Below are positions 1 to 5,105 of a DNA stretch of 5,105 bases, one piece after another. The notes under the pieces are model-generated. The model was not told the DNA's origin. It saw only the letters and a list, made by a program, of their open reading frames with translations, and did no database searches. Each line of letters opens with the position of its first letter. The stretch's first letter is position 1. Source of the stretch: Alphaproteobacteria bacterium (GTDB taxonomy: Bacteria; Pseudomonadota; Alphaproteobacteria; Rs-D84). The position numbers and the translations under genes were made by a program. The stretch is taken from assembly GCA_016285415.1 (NCBI GenBank), contig JAEEQU010000064.1, positions 1-5,105 of the forward strand, written 5' to 3'.

Positions 1-160
1 CGAAATTTTGGCAACGGTATGCGGTAAAATGCGCAAAGCGCGTATTTGGGTTAACGTCGGTGAACGCGTCCGTGTTGAAATGACACCGTACGATTTGGCC
101 AAGGGTCGCATTACATTTGTTGAACGCAAGCGTGCGCCCGGTGAAACCCAAGAACAATAA
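1..160 (+). CDS. infA: Translation initiation factor IF-1, 3' part (5' end outside window)
   Basis: IF-1 is the small OB-fold factor that binds the ribosomal A site on the 30S subunit during initiation. Only the last 52 residues are visible, read in the frame starting at base 2 and ending with TAA at 158-160. They contain the two family hallmarks: a GKMRK segment (the SGKMRK/AGRMRK of other IF-1 proteins) and VEMTPYDLAKGRITF, close to the VELTPYDLSKGRIVF of E. coli. After KGRI there are 11 more residues beyond the TFVE strand (RKRAPGETQEQ), whereas E. coli IF-1 stops five residues after KGRI; this polar tail is therefore about 10 residues longer than usual. The start, ribosome binding site and promoter lie upstream of the window. 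The gene converges on the - strand cluster, and the hairpin at 169-196 begins 8 bases after its stop. The family assignment is firm; the exact length of the whole protein cannot be known here. Confidence 0.93.
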   Translation, partial: EILATVCGKMRKARIWVNVGERVRVEMTPYDLAKGRITFVERKRAPGETQEQ

Positions 161-168
161 AAACATTT

Positions 169-196
169 AAAAAGGTTGCTTTTTAGCAACCTTTTT
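169..196. terminator. Shared bidirectional rho-independent terminator
   Basis: A perfect 12-bp inverted repeat (169-180 with 185-196, core AGGTTGCT/AGCAACCT) encloses a TTTT loop. On the + strand it is followed by a T-run that overlaps the right arm (192-197), as expected for an intrinsic terminator of infA. On the - strand the left arm and the bases beyond it give a TTTTTAAATGTTTTT stretch, so the same hairpin can end transcription of the cysteine-rich gene. The TAA stop of that gene (196-198) overlaps the outermost base pair. This is a typical arrangement for two convergent genes. The structure is seen directly; activity in both directions is inferred. Confidence 0.87.
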
Positions 197-2601
197 TAAC
201 CTTCACCATCGCCATTGCCGCCGGCATTTCCCCCTTGGTCATCTGATTCTTCTTCGGGTTTTGCCTTGCACAATCCCCAACACAAACTCGCGTTGGTTTC
301 GTCATAGAAATCCACATTTTTATCCTCAGGATTCTTGGGGTCGCATGAATCTGGGGACGCTTTCTCAAAATCTGTCACCCATTCACCCCCTATTCTATCG
401 CACTCTTTGGCCAACTCTGCCGCCATATCAACACGAATAGAATCCATCATCATATTTACATTACCCAAAACTTCGTTCGGAATCGTATTATTTGCCTCGG
501 ATGGTCGTACACAATATTGTAATGCATAAACAACCATTTTTTGATATAAACTACCAACATAGTCGCCACACTGCGAAGCGGTGGCCCCCCTGGCGCGAAT
601 TTCACCACCACTGCATTCATAGTTGTCAGGACACACATAGCATTTTCCACCATACAACCAGTATCCATCATTACAAGATTCATAAGTTCTGTTTTCCCAG
701 CACATATAATTACCAATAACACCCAACGAACCAGTTATTTGTGCCCAAATATCATCCAATTCATAAGATGTAACAGACGGATTATCCGGCGTAGGTCTAA
801 TTTTGTCTATTTTGTCATAACTTGGATTATTTATATATGTGCATGCTGGATCAGTTGCATATAATATATCGCCTGGCGTATAAATACGACAACCATACGG
901 ATAACTGTGTAATGTATCGGACCCTGGAACACGACACAACTTGCTGGCATACTCTTTTAATGATGCAAGGCAATTTTGTGCGATTTTTTGATCGGTAATC
1001 TTGCGCATTTCTTCAACCAGTAATTGCAATCCTGTTGCACCACCACCATAAAGATTACTGCATGTGTTCATTTTTTCTTCGCACATTTCTTCAGATAATT
1101 CTAATCTGTCGCCCAACAATGATTGTTCTTCTATATTGCTATAATCACGCAATTGCTGTGTTGTCTTGTCATAGCATTGATTAACAACATCCATACATTC
1201 GTTTTTAACCTGGCGAATTTTGGCCTGTTGCCCTTGGTATATTTCTGTTATCGCCTGCCGCATAAATTCATCCCATACCTCGTCCGCAATATCACGACAT
1301 GTTTCCAATTGCTTTTTTGCAAATTCTTTTTTTCTGTTCAATTCCGCAACTATTTTTACGTTCGTCGCACTGGTCAACACATCGCCCGCAAGTGAAACCT
1401 GACCATCCAGTTCATAGAAATTCGCGCTATAAATTGGTTCACCAGTAGCACGATTCAAATAGCGCCCTGTTAAATCAAGACAATGTACATAATTTGCACC
1501 GCATGCTGTATCTGCGGTCAGACTTTCACGCACACCTGCGATACATTCGTTTATCGCGGCCGAATTATGCGCATCATAATTTTCCAACCGCGCAATCATC
1601 ATTTCACGATTTGTCTGGCGTATGGCGGTATTTGCACTTGTTGACTGTTTATCCAATGCAGATAACAGGGTCGCGCAGTCATTTTCAATATACATACCAT
1701 ATGCCGACATAACAATATTCAACGCATGATCGGACGTACACTGGTCCCGAACCAATTCCGCACATTGTGAATGCACCGCATTGTACAGTGATTCACCTGT
1801 TAAATTCGCAATGTTTGCACCAGATATCAAATCAGTTGTTGTCCATATTTGCTTAATATCACCACCGGCATCCAATTGTCCCGATGTAGACATCGCATTT
1901 TTACGCGTTTTTTGCAACACGTTGCTTATCGCGGTAATTTGTTTCATAGATTGTGATTTATCACGCGTATTAGAATATGCCTCTTCGCCCTCGCTGGCCG
2001 TCAACATTGCCTTGACTTCGGCAGGGGTTTTAAGAATTGCATCTATGTTTAAATCTTTGAAATCTTGTAATTGCGTAGATGTCTGGGACAATGCGCGTTC
2101 ACGTGCCTTGACCGTTTCTAACTTTGATGAACAAATACACCGACGATACGTGTCGTTTTGTAATGCACAAAACTGATCCATACAGGTAAAATATGCCGTT
2201 TGGCAATCTTCGTACCCTTCATCAAAGACACTTGCGATTGTGGTGGTCGCCGCACGTGCCGTTGCCCTTGCACTGCGTGCTGGACGCATTGCACTTGCCG
2301 CCGCGGTAATTGCGCCACGTGCCATTGAATTACTGGCAACTTTTCGCCCTGTTCGTGCCACACGCGTTTGCGCGGTTTGAACGCGCGTTGCATCACCGCG
2401 TGTTTTGACCGTTGCGGAACGCGATGAAACCGCACGCGGCGTGACAACTTTGGTTGTTGCAGAACGCGATGAAACATTGTTGGAACTTCTGCCTTGAACC
2501 GTGGTCGTTCCACGCGAAACAGCGTCAGCACCACGACCCGCGGCCAACGCAGAACACGCGCAAAACGCGCACATTACAATAGAAACTATCGCTTTTTTCA
2601 T
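196..2601 (-). CDS. Exported cysteine-rich protein of unknown function, 801 aa
   Basis: I do not recognise a named family. Residues 1-20 form a Sec-type signal peptide: MKK, a hydrophobic core, then SALA with likely cleavage after A20; no proper lipobox is present, so a soluble or surface periplasmic/secreted product is more likely than a lipoprotein. Residues 22-124 are a low-complexity Ala/Thr/Ser/Arg segment with 19 Arg/Lys, only two acids, no Cys and no aromatic residue, probably disordered. From 127 on the protein is mixed helical in appearance and has 31 cysteines. Four CX6C motifs occur at 133-140, 367-374, 469-476 and 507-514, and the first continues into further cysteines at 145, 155 and 157. 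Residues 420-550 are rich in Glu, Lys and Gln and may form long helices or coiled coil. A dense cysteine segment at 634-663 is followed by further Cys pairs and an acidic, Gly-rich tail (782-801). The start is fixed by the signal peptide and by an in-frame stop six codons upstream. The gene follows clpX after 98 bases. Disulfide bonding is an inference that needs an oxidising compartment. The ORF is surely real; the role is unknown. Confidence 0.85.
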   Translation of the reverse strand: MKKAIVSIVMCAFCACSALAAGRGADAVSRGTTTVQGRSSNNVSSRSATTKVVTPRAVSSRSATVKTRGDATRVQTAQTRVARTGRKVASNSMARGAITAAASAMRPARSARATARAATTTIASVFDEGYEDCQTAYFTCMDQFCALQNDTYRRCICSSKLETVKARERALSQTSTQLQDFKDLNIDAILKTPAEVKAMLTASEGEEAYSNTRDKSQSMKQITAISNVLQKTRKNAMSTSGQLDAGGDIKQIWTTTDLISGANIANLTGESLYNAVHSQCAELVRDQCTSDHALNIVMSAYGMYIENDCATLLSALDKQSTSANTAIRQTNREMMIARLENYDAHNSAAINECIAGVRESLTADTACGANYVHCLDLTGRYLNRATGEPIYSANFYELDGQVSLAGDVLTSATNVKIVAELNRKKEFAKKQLETCRDIADEVWDEFMRQAITEIYQGQQAKIRQVKNECMDVVNQCYDKTTQQLRDYSNIEEQSLLGDRLELSEEMCEEKMNTCSNLYGGGATGLQLLVEEMRKITDQKIAQNCLASLKEYASKLCRVPGSDTLHSYPYGCRIYTPGDILYATDPACTYINNPSYDKIDKIRPTPDNPSVTSYELDDIWAQITGSLGVIGNYMCWENRTYESCNDGYWLYGGKCYVCPDNYECSGGEIRARGATASQCGDYVGSLYQKMVVYALQYCVRPSEANNTIPNEVLGNVNMMMDSIRVDMAAELAKECDRIGGEWVTDFEKASPDSCDPKNPEDKNVDFYDETNASLCWGLCKAKPEEESDDQGGNAGGNGDGEG
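613..702 (-). other. Compact cysteine segment in the 801-aa protein (residues 634-663)
   Basis: Five cysteines occur within 30 residues with spacing C-x8-C-x10-C-x2-C-x5-C (C634, C643, C654, C657, C663). The stretch is rich in Tyr, Trp, Gly and Asn, including GYWLYGGKCYVCPDNYEC. The CxxCPxxxxC core resembles the small disulfide modules of EGF-like, TNFR-like and GCC2/GCC3 repeats of extracellular proteins, but one copy is too little to assign any of these. It is probably a small disulfide-stabilised domain. Confidence 0.5.
2411..2475 (-). repeat. Two 20-bp direct repeats coding for VSSRSAT
   Basis: The 20-base unit at 2411-2430 recurs at 2456-2475 with one mismatch (GTTGCGGAAC against GTTGCAGAAC, then GCGATGAAAC in both). 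The units are 45 bases, exactly 15 codons, apart, so the repeat keeps frame and encodes VSSRSAT at residues 43-49 and 58-64 of the cysteine-rich protein. It lies in the basic low-complexity segment and suggests that this segment grew by internal duplication. Confidence 0.75.
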
Positions 2602-2605
2602 CTCC
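2602..2605 (-). promoter_or_regulatory. GGAG abutting the start codon of the cysteine-rich gene
   Basis: Reading on the - strand, the gene begins CGGAGATGAAAAAA, so the only purine-rich Shine-Dalgarno-like sequence touches the ATG with no spacer, where 5-9 bases are usual. No other good site lies in the preceding 25 bases, and the next in-frame ATG (codon 10) would destroy the signal peptide. Initiation is probably weak or does not depend on a normal Shine-Dalgarno interaction. Confidence 0.45.
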
Positions 2606-2699
2606 GATAATATATGCTAGCAAAAAATGAAAACACGCCGCAAGGGATAATTTCGCAATTCTTGTATAAAAATTTTAATTCACAAACGAAAGCAAAAAC

Positions 2700-3962
2700 T
2701 TATGCGGCTTTTTTGGCACCACGCAATATTTCTATTGGTGCTTTCTTGCCCGTGACGACATTTTTATCTATCACAATTTCCGCCAAATCCGCCTTGTCTG
2801 GTGCGTTAAACATCGGTTCCAAAAGAATCCTTTCCAATATGCTGCGCAACCCACGTGCACCCGTTTTACGCACCAATGCCATCTGGGCAATTTCACGTAA
2901 TCCATCGGGTGTTATGGTCAGTTTCACATTGTCCATTTCCAACATCGCAACATACTGTTTAACAATCGCATTTTTGGGTTCTGTCAAAATACGCACCAAC
3001 GCATCTTCGTCCAAATCAGTTAATGTTGCAACAACTGGCAAACGACCAACCAATTCTGGAATAATCCCAAATTTTACCAAATCTTCGGGTTGTACATCGG
3101 CGGTATAATTTTTAGATTCGCGTTCTTTCTTAGATGCAACTTCTGCACCAAAACCGATGCCGGCACGTTCACATTTACGATTTGCAATAATTTTATTCAA
3201 CCCATCAAACGCACCGCCACATATGAACAATATCTTGGAGGTATCCAAACGCACCGTCGCTTCGCCTGGGTGTTTACGTCCGGCACCACTGGCCGATACA
3301 TTGGCGACCGTTCCTTCAACCAATTTCAACAATGCTTGTTGAACACCTTCGCCCGACACATCACGTGTTAATGATGGATTTTCAGATTTACGCGCAATCT
3401 TGTCTATTTCGTCAATATAGACGATTCCGCGTTGCGCCTTTTCAACATCAAAATTGGCATTGTGCAACAATTGTGTCAAAACGCTTTCTACGTCATCGCC
3501 AACATATCCGGCCTCGGTCAAAGTGGTCGCATCTGCAATTGCAAATGGCACATCCAACATACGTGCAAGCGTTTGTGCAAATAGTGTTTTTCCGGTTCCC
3601 GTTGGTCCAATCAGCAACACATTTGATTTTTGAATTTCGACATTTGAAGATATCGCAACACTGTGCCGTTTATAGTGATTATAAACCGCAACCGCCAAAG
3701 TACGCTTTGCAGATTCCTGACCGATGATATATTCGTTCAAGAAATTATAAATCTGGGACGGTGTTGGCAATTTTTCTACATCACGTGTAACCTCGGTCCG
3801 CATATCATCCGCCATGATATCATTGCACAGCGCGATACATTCATCACAAATGCAGACATTACGGCCACTGACCAATTTTTTTACTTCGTAAACTGCCTTG
3901 CCACAGAAACTGCAAAACTGCTGTTGTTCTTTGGAATCTGGTGTTTTTTTATCTTCACTCAT
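2700..3962 (-). CDS. clpX: ATP-dependent Clp protease ATP-binding subunit ClpX
   Basis: ClpX is the hexameric cytoplasmic AAA+ unfoldase that recognises tagged substrates such as ssrA-tailed proteins and threads them into ClpP. The 420-residue product has the normal length. The N-terminal C4 zinc domain has C17, C20, C39 and C42 (CSFC ... CICDEC). Walker A is GPTGTGKT at 119-126, the pore-1 loop GYVG is at 152-155, Walker B IVYIDE is at 180-185, and the RKH pore loop is at 229-231. The ClpP-docking IGF loop is at 269-271, the arginine finger is R307 in GRLPVV, and sensor 2 is R370 in GARGLR. All catalytic elements are intact, so this ClpX should be active and should pair with the ClpP upstream. 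The ATG at 3960-3962 is preferred over an in-frame TTG three codons upstream because an AGG lies 9 bases before it. The gene starts 24 bases after the clpP stop, which supports cotranscription. The protein ends in GAKKAA. Confidence 0.98.
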   Translation of the reverse strand: MSEDKKTPDSKEQQQFCSFCGKAVYEVKKLVSGRNVCICDECIALCNDIMADDMRTEVTRDVEKLPTPSQIYNFLNEYIIGQESAKRTLAVAVYNHYKRHSVAISSNVEIQKSNVLLIGPTGTGKTLFAQTLARMLDVPFAIADATTLTEAGYVGDDVESVLTQLLHNANFDVEKAQRGIVYIDEIDKIARKSENPSLTRDVSGEGVQQALLKLVEGTVANVSASGAGRKHPGEATVRLDTSKILFICGGAFDGLNKIIANRKCERAGIGFGAEVASKKERESKNYTADVQPEDLVKFGIIPELVGRLPVVATLTDLDEDALVRILTEPKNAIVKQYVAMLEMDNVKLTITPDGLREIAQMALVRKTGARGLRSILERILLEPMFNAPDKADLAEIVIDKNVVTGKKAPIEILRGAKKAA

Positions 3963-3971
3963 TTTATACAA

Positions 3972-3975
3972 CCTG
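3972..3975 (-). promoter_or_regulatory. Ribosome binding site of clpX
   Basis: CAGG on the - strand lies 9 bases before the ATG at 3962. The alternative TTG at 3969-3971 would directly follow it with no spacer, so this site decides for the ATG and a 420-residue ClpX. The match to the Shine-Dalgarno consensus is short, so strength is probably moderate, consistent with translation following that of clpP. Confidence 0.55.
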
Positions 3976-3986
3976 TACTTTGATAA

Positions 3987-4568
3987 TTATTTTCTTGTTA
4001 AAACCTTATCTATAATACCAAAATCTTTGGCCTGCGGTGGTGTCATCCAATTATCACGTTCCATCGCATCGTGAACTTCTTTAACTTTTTTACCGGTAAA
4101 TTCCGCCATTTGCTTGGTCAATGTTTCTTTAACCATTTGCATTTTGCGCATACCGATTTCCATATCTGTCGCCTGCCCCTGCAGACCACCCAATGGCTGA
4201 TGAATCATAATTTCGGCATTTGGCAGTGCAAAACGTTTACCTTTTTCACCCGCCGCCAACAATACAGAAGCCATGGATGCAACCAATCCCATACCAATTG
4301 TTGAAACCGGCGATTTTATATAATTCATCGTATCCATAATCGCCCACCCTGATGCGATATCACCGCCTGGGCTGTTAATATACAGCGATATGTCCGCATT
4401 TGGATTTTCCGATTCCAAGAACAGCAATTGTGCCACAACTGCGGTTGCCATCTGGGGTTCAATTTCGCCATTTATCATAACAATACGATCACGCAATAAA
4501 CGTGAATAAATATCAAAAGAACGTTCACCGCGTGGCGATTCTTCAATTACAACAGGTATCAATGACAT
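3987..4568 (-). CDS. clpP: ATP-dependent Clp protease proteolytic subunit ClpP
   Basis: ClpP is the serine peptidase that forms a double-heptamer barrel and degrades proteins unfolded by ClpX. The 193-residue product carries the triad S98 (in GLVASMAS), H123 (in MIHQPLGG) and D172 (in ERDNW), along with the SLYINSPGG segment at 61-69 that shapes the oxyanion region, and GQATD at 131-135 in the handle region. The start chosen is the ATG at 4566-4568, because AAGGA lies 7 bases before it and the protein then begins MSLIPVVIEESPRGERSFDI, matching the mature N terminus of E. coli ClpP (ALVPMVIE...). An upstream in-frame start would add 20 residues but its codons overlap the -35 and -10 elements of the promoter. 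The protein therefore appears to have no cleaved propeptide, as in Bacillus-type ClpP. clpX follows 24 bases downstream and grpE ends 74 bases upstream. Confidence 0.97.
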   Translation of the reverse strand: MSLIPVVIEESPRGERSFDIYSRLLRDRIVMINGEIEPQMATAVVAQLLFLESENPNADISLYINSPGGDIASGWAIMDTMNYIKSPVSTIGMGLVASMASVLLAAGEKGKRFALPNAEIMIHQPLGGLQGQATDMEIGMRKMQMVKETLTKQMAEFTGKKVKEVHDAMERDNWMTPPQAKDFGIIDKVLTRK

Positions 4569-4575
4569 AACTATA

Positions 4576-4580
4576 TCCTT
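4576..4580 (-). promoter_or_regulatory. Ribosome binding site of clpP
   Basis: AAGGA on the - strand, followed by a 7-base spacer (TATAGTT) and the ATG at 4568. This is the best Shine-Dalgarno match in the window and selects the short, propeptide-free ClpP start. Confidence 0.8.
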
Positions 4581-4599
4581 ATCTTTTTGATTACTTACA

Positions 4600-4628
4600 A
4601 TTATACCACATAAAATGCGGGTTCGCAA
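4600..4628 (-). promoter_or_regulatory. Sigma70-type promoter with extended -10 upstream of clpP
   Basis: On the - strand, TTGCGA (4623-4628, 4 of 6 to the -35 consensus) is followed after exactly 17 bases by TATAAT (4600-4605, perfect -10). The bases just before the -10 read TGG, giving the extended TGnTATAAT motif. The expected transcription start is near 4593, leaving a leader of about 25 bases that contains the clpP ribosome binding site. It allows clpP and clpX to be expressed apart from grpE. No clear heat-shock (RpoH) type promoter was seen. Confidence 0.72.
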
Positions 4629-4642
4629 ACATGCGCCAAATT

Positions 4643-5105
4643 TTATTTTGCGACAACGACCATTGCCGTACGCAACACCGTATCACCAAACATATAACCG
4701 GACTGCATTTCTTCAACAATGGTGCCCGACGCAGTATTTTCCGGTGCATCTATGACCTGAATCGCATTATGCAACATAGGATTCAGCGGTTGTCCCACAG
4801 ATTCTATTTTGGTAATACCAATTTCATCAAATGATGATTTTAATGCCCGCGCCAACGACATAATCCCTTCGTCTTCGGGACTATGCTTTAATGCCGCATC
4901 CACCGCATCCATCACTGGCAAGATTTTTTCAGCAACACCCATTGCACGCGACCGCGCACGTGATTCCGCATCCAACGCCGCACGCCGACGTGTATTTTCC
5001 AATTCCGCCGCCGTCCGCAAATATTTATCACGCGTATCCGCCAATTCAGCCATCAAATCGTCCAATTTAGGTTCATTGGGCGATTCGTTTTTGGCCTTTT
5101 TATCA
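4643..5105 (-). CDS. grpE: Nucleotide exchange factor GrpE, 3' part (5' end outside window)
   Basis: GrpE is a cytoplasmic dimer that releases ADP from the Hsp70 chaperone DnaK. The visible 153 residues are open to the window edge. They show a charged N-terminal stretch, then the long helix with DKYLRTAAELENTRRRA (E. coli has the similar LLRVKAEMENLRRRT), which forms the dimer coiled coil. Next come KILPVMDAVDAAL (E. coli ELLPVIDSLDRAL), NPMLHNAIQ and the C-terminal beta-domain signature GYMFGDTVLRTAMVVVAK that contacts DnaK. The protein ends right after VAK. Compared with E. coli GrpE (197 residues), some 25-45 N-terminal residues are probably missing beyond the window. A TTG at 5063-5065 could be read as a start, but the frame continues upstream with no stop and a start there would shorten the usual acidic N-terminal region, so it is treated as internal. 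The gene lies in the same direction as clpP; dnaK and hrcA, its frequent neighbours elsewhere, are not in view. Confidence 0.94.
   Translation of the reverse strand, partial: DKKAKNESPNEPKLDDLMAELADTRDKYLRTAAELENTRRRAALDAESRARSRAMGVAEKILPVMDAVDAALKHSPEDEGIMSLARALKSSFDEIGITKIESVGQPLNPMLHNAIQVIDAPENTASGTIVEEMQSGYMFGDTVLRTAMVVVAK

Noticed and set aside
1781..2176. 131-codon open frame on the + strand, opposite the cysteine-rich gene
   Set aside because: It lies wholly antisense to a gene with a signal peptide and coherent composition, has no ribosome binding site and resembles no protein I know. Other + strand frames over clpX and clpP are rejected for the same reason.
2554..2601. Lipoprotein signal in the cysteine-rich protein (cysteines at residues 11, 14 and 16)
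   Set aside because: None of these cysteines is preceded by a lipobox such as L-A-G, and the hydrophobic core continues past them to a SALA signal peptidase I site.
2602..2699. Possible terminator or promoter after clpX (AT-rich hairpin near 2640-2665, TATATTAT near 2607-2614)
   Set aside because: The only hairpin has short stems, a bulge and no T-run. The TATATTAT would start transcription at or inside the start codon and has no -35 partner.
3963..3971. TTG start extending ClpX by three residues (MYK)
   Set aside because: The TTG directly follows the CAGG site, while the ATG at 3962 is correctly spaced and gives the usual ClpX length.
4616..4627. Small inverted repeat TGCG/CGCA followed by T residues, as a terminator of grpE
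   Set aside because: A 4-bp stem is too weak, and it overlaps the -35 of the clpP promoter; at most it could matter as a minor regulatory palindrome.
4569..4628. Upstream start giving ClpP a 20-residue N-terminal extension
   Set aside because: It overlaps the promoter elements, lacks a ribosome binding site and does not resemble a ClpP propeptide, whereas the ATG at 4568 has AAGGA at ideal distance.

Overview
The window looks like chromosomal core-gene sequence from a Proteobacteria-like bacterium, most likely an uncultured alphaproteobacterium. This rests on the style of the IF-1, ClpP, ClpX and GrpE proteins, the moderate to slightly AT-rich composition, and a large Cys-rich exported protein with no classical family I can name. 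The phylum is fairly comfortable; the class is an inference and no species can be named.

Layout. On the + strand, bases 1-160 hold the 3' end of infA (IF-1). It ends at a strong hairpin (169-196) with T-rich flanks on both sides, which can stop transcription from either direction. Everything else is on the - strand and is read from right to left: the 3' part of grpE (4643-5105, running off the window), clpP (3987-4568), clpX (2700-3962), and a gene for an 801-residue cysteine-rich, signal-peptide-bearing protein (196-2601). The stop codon of that last gene lies in the outer base of the shared terminator.

How the genes work together. GrpE is the nucleotide-exchange factor of DnaK; ClpX unfolds substrates and feeds them to ClpP. 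The - strand block is thus a proteostasis cluster linking chaperone and protease functions. A near-ideal extended -10 promoter lies between grpE and clpP, so clpPX can be transcribed independently of grpE. No convincing terminator or promoter was found in the 98 bases between clpX and the cysteine-rich gene, so that gene may be read through from clpPX.

The least explained part of the window is the cysteine-rich protein. It has a Sec-type signal peptide, a long basic low-complexity segment, four CX6C motifs spread over about 380 residues, a compact C-terminal cysteine knot-like segment and an acidic Gly-rich tail. Its function is unknown. I saw no mobile elements, CRISPR arrays, tRNA or rRNA genes.
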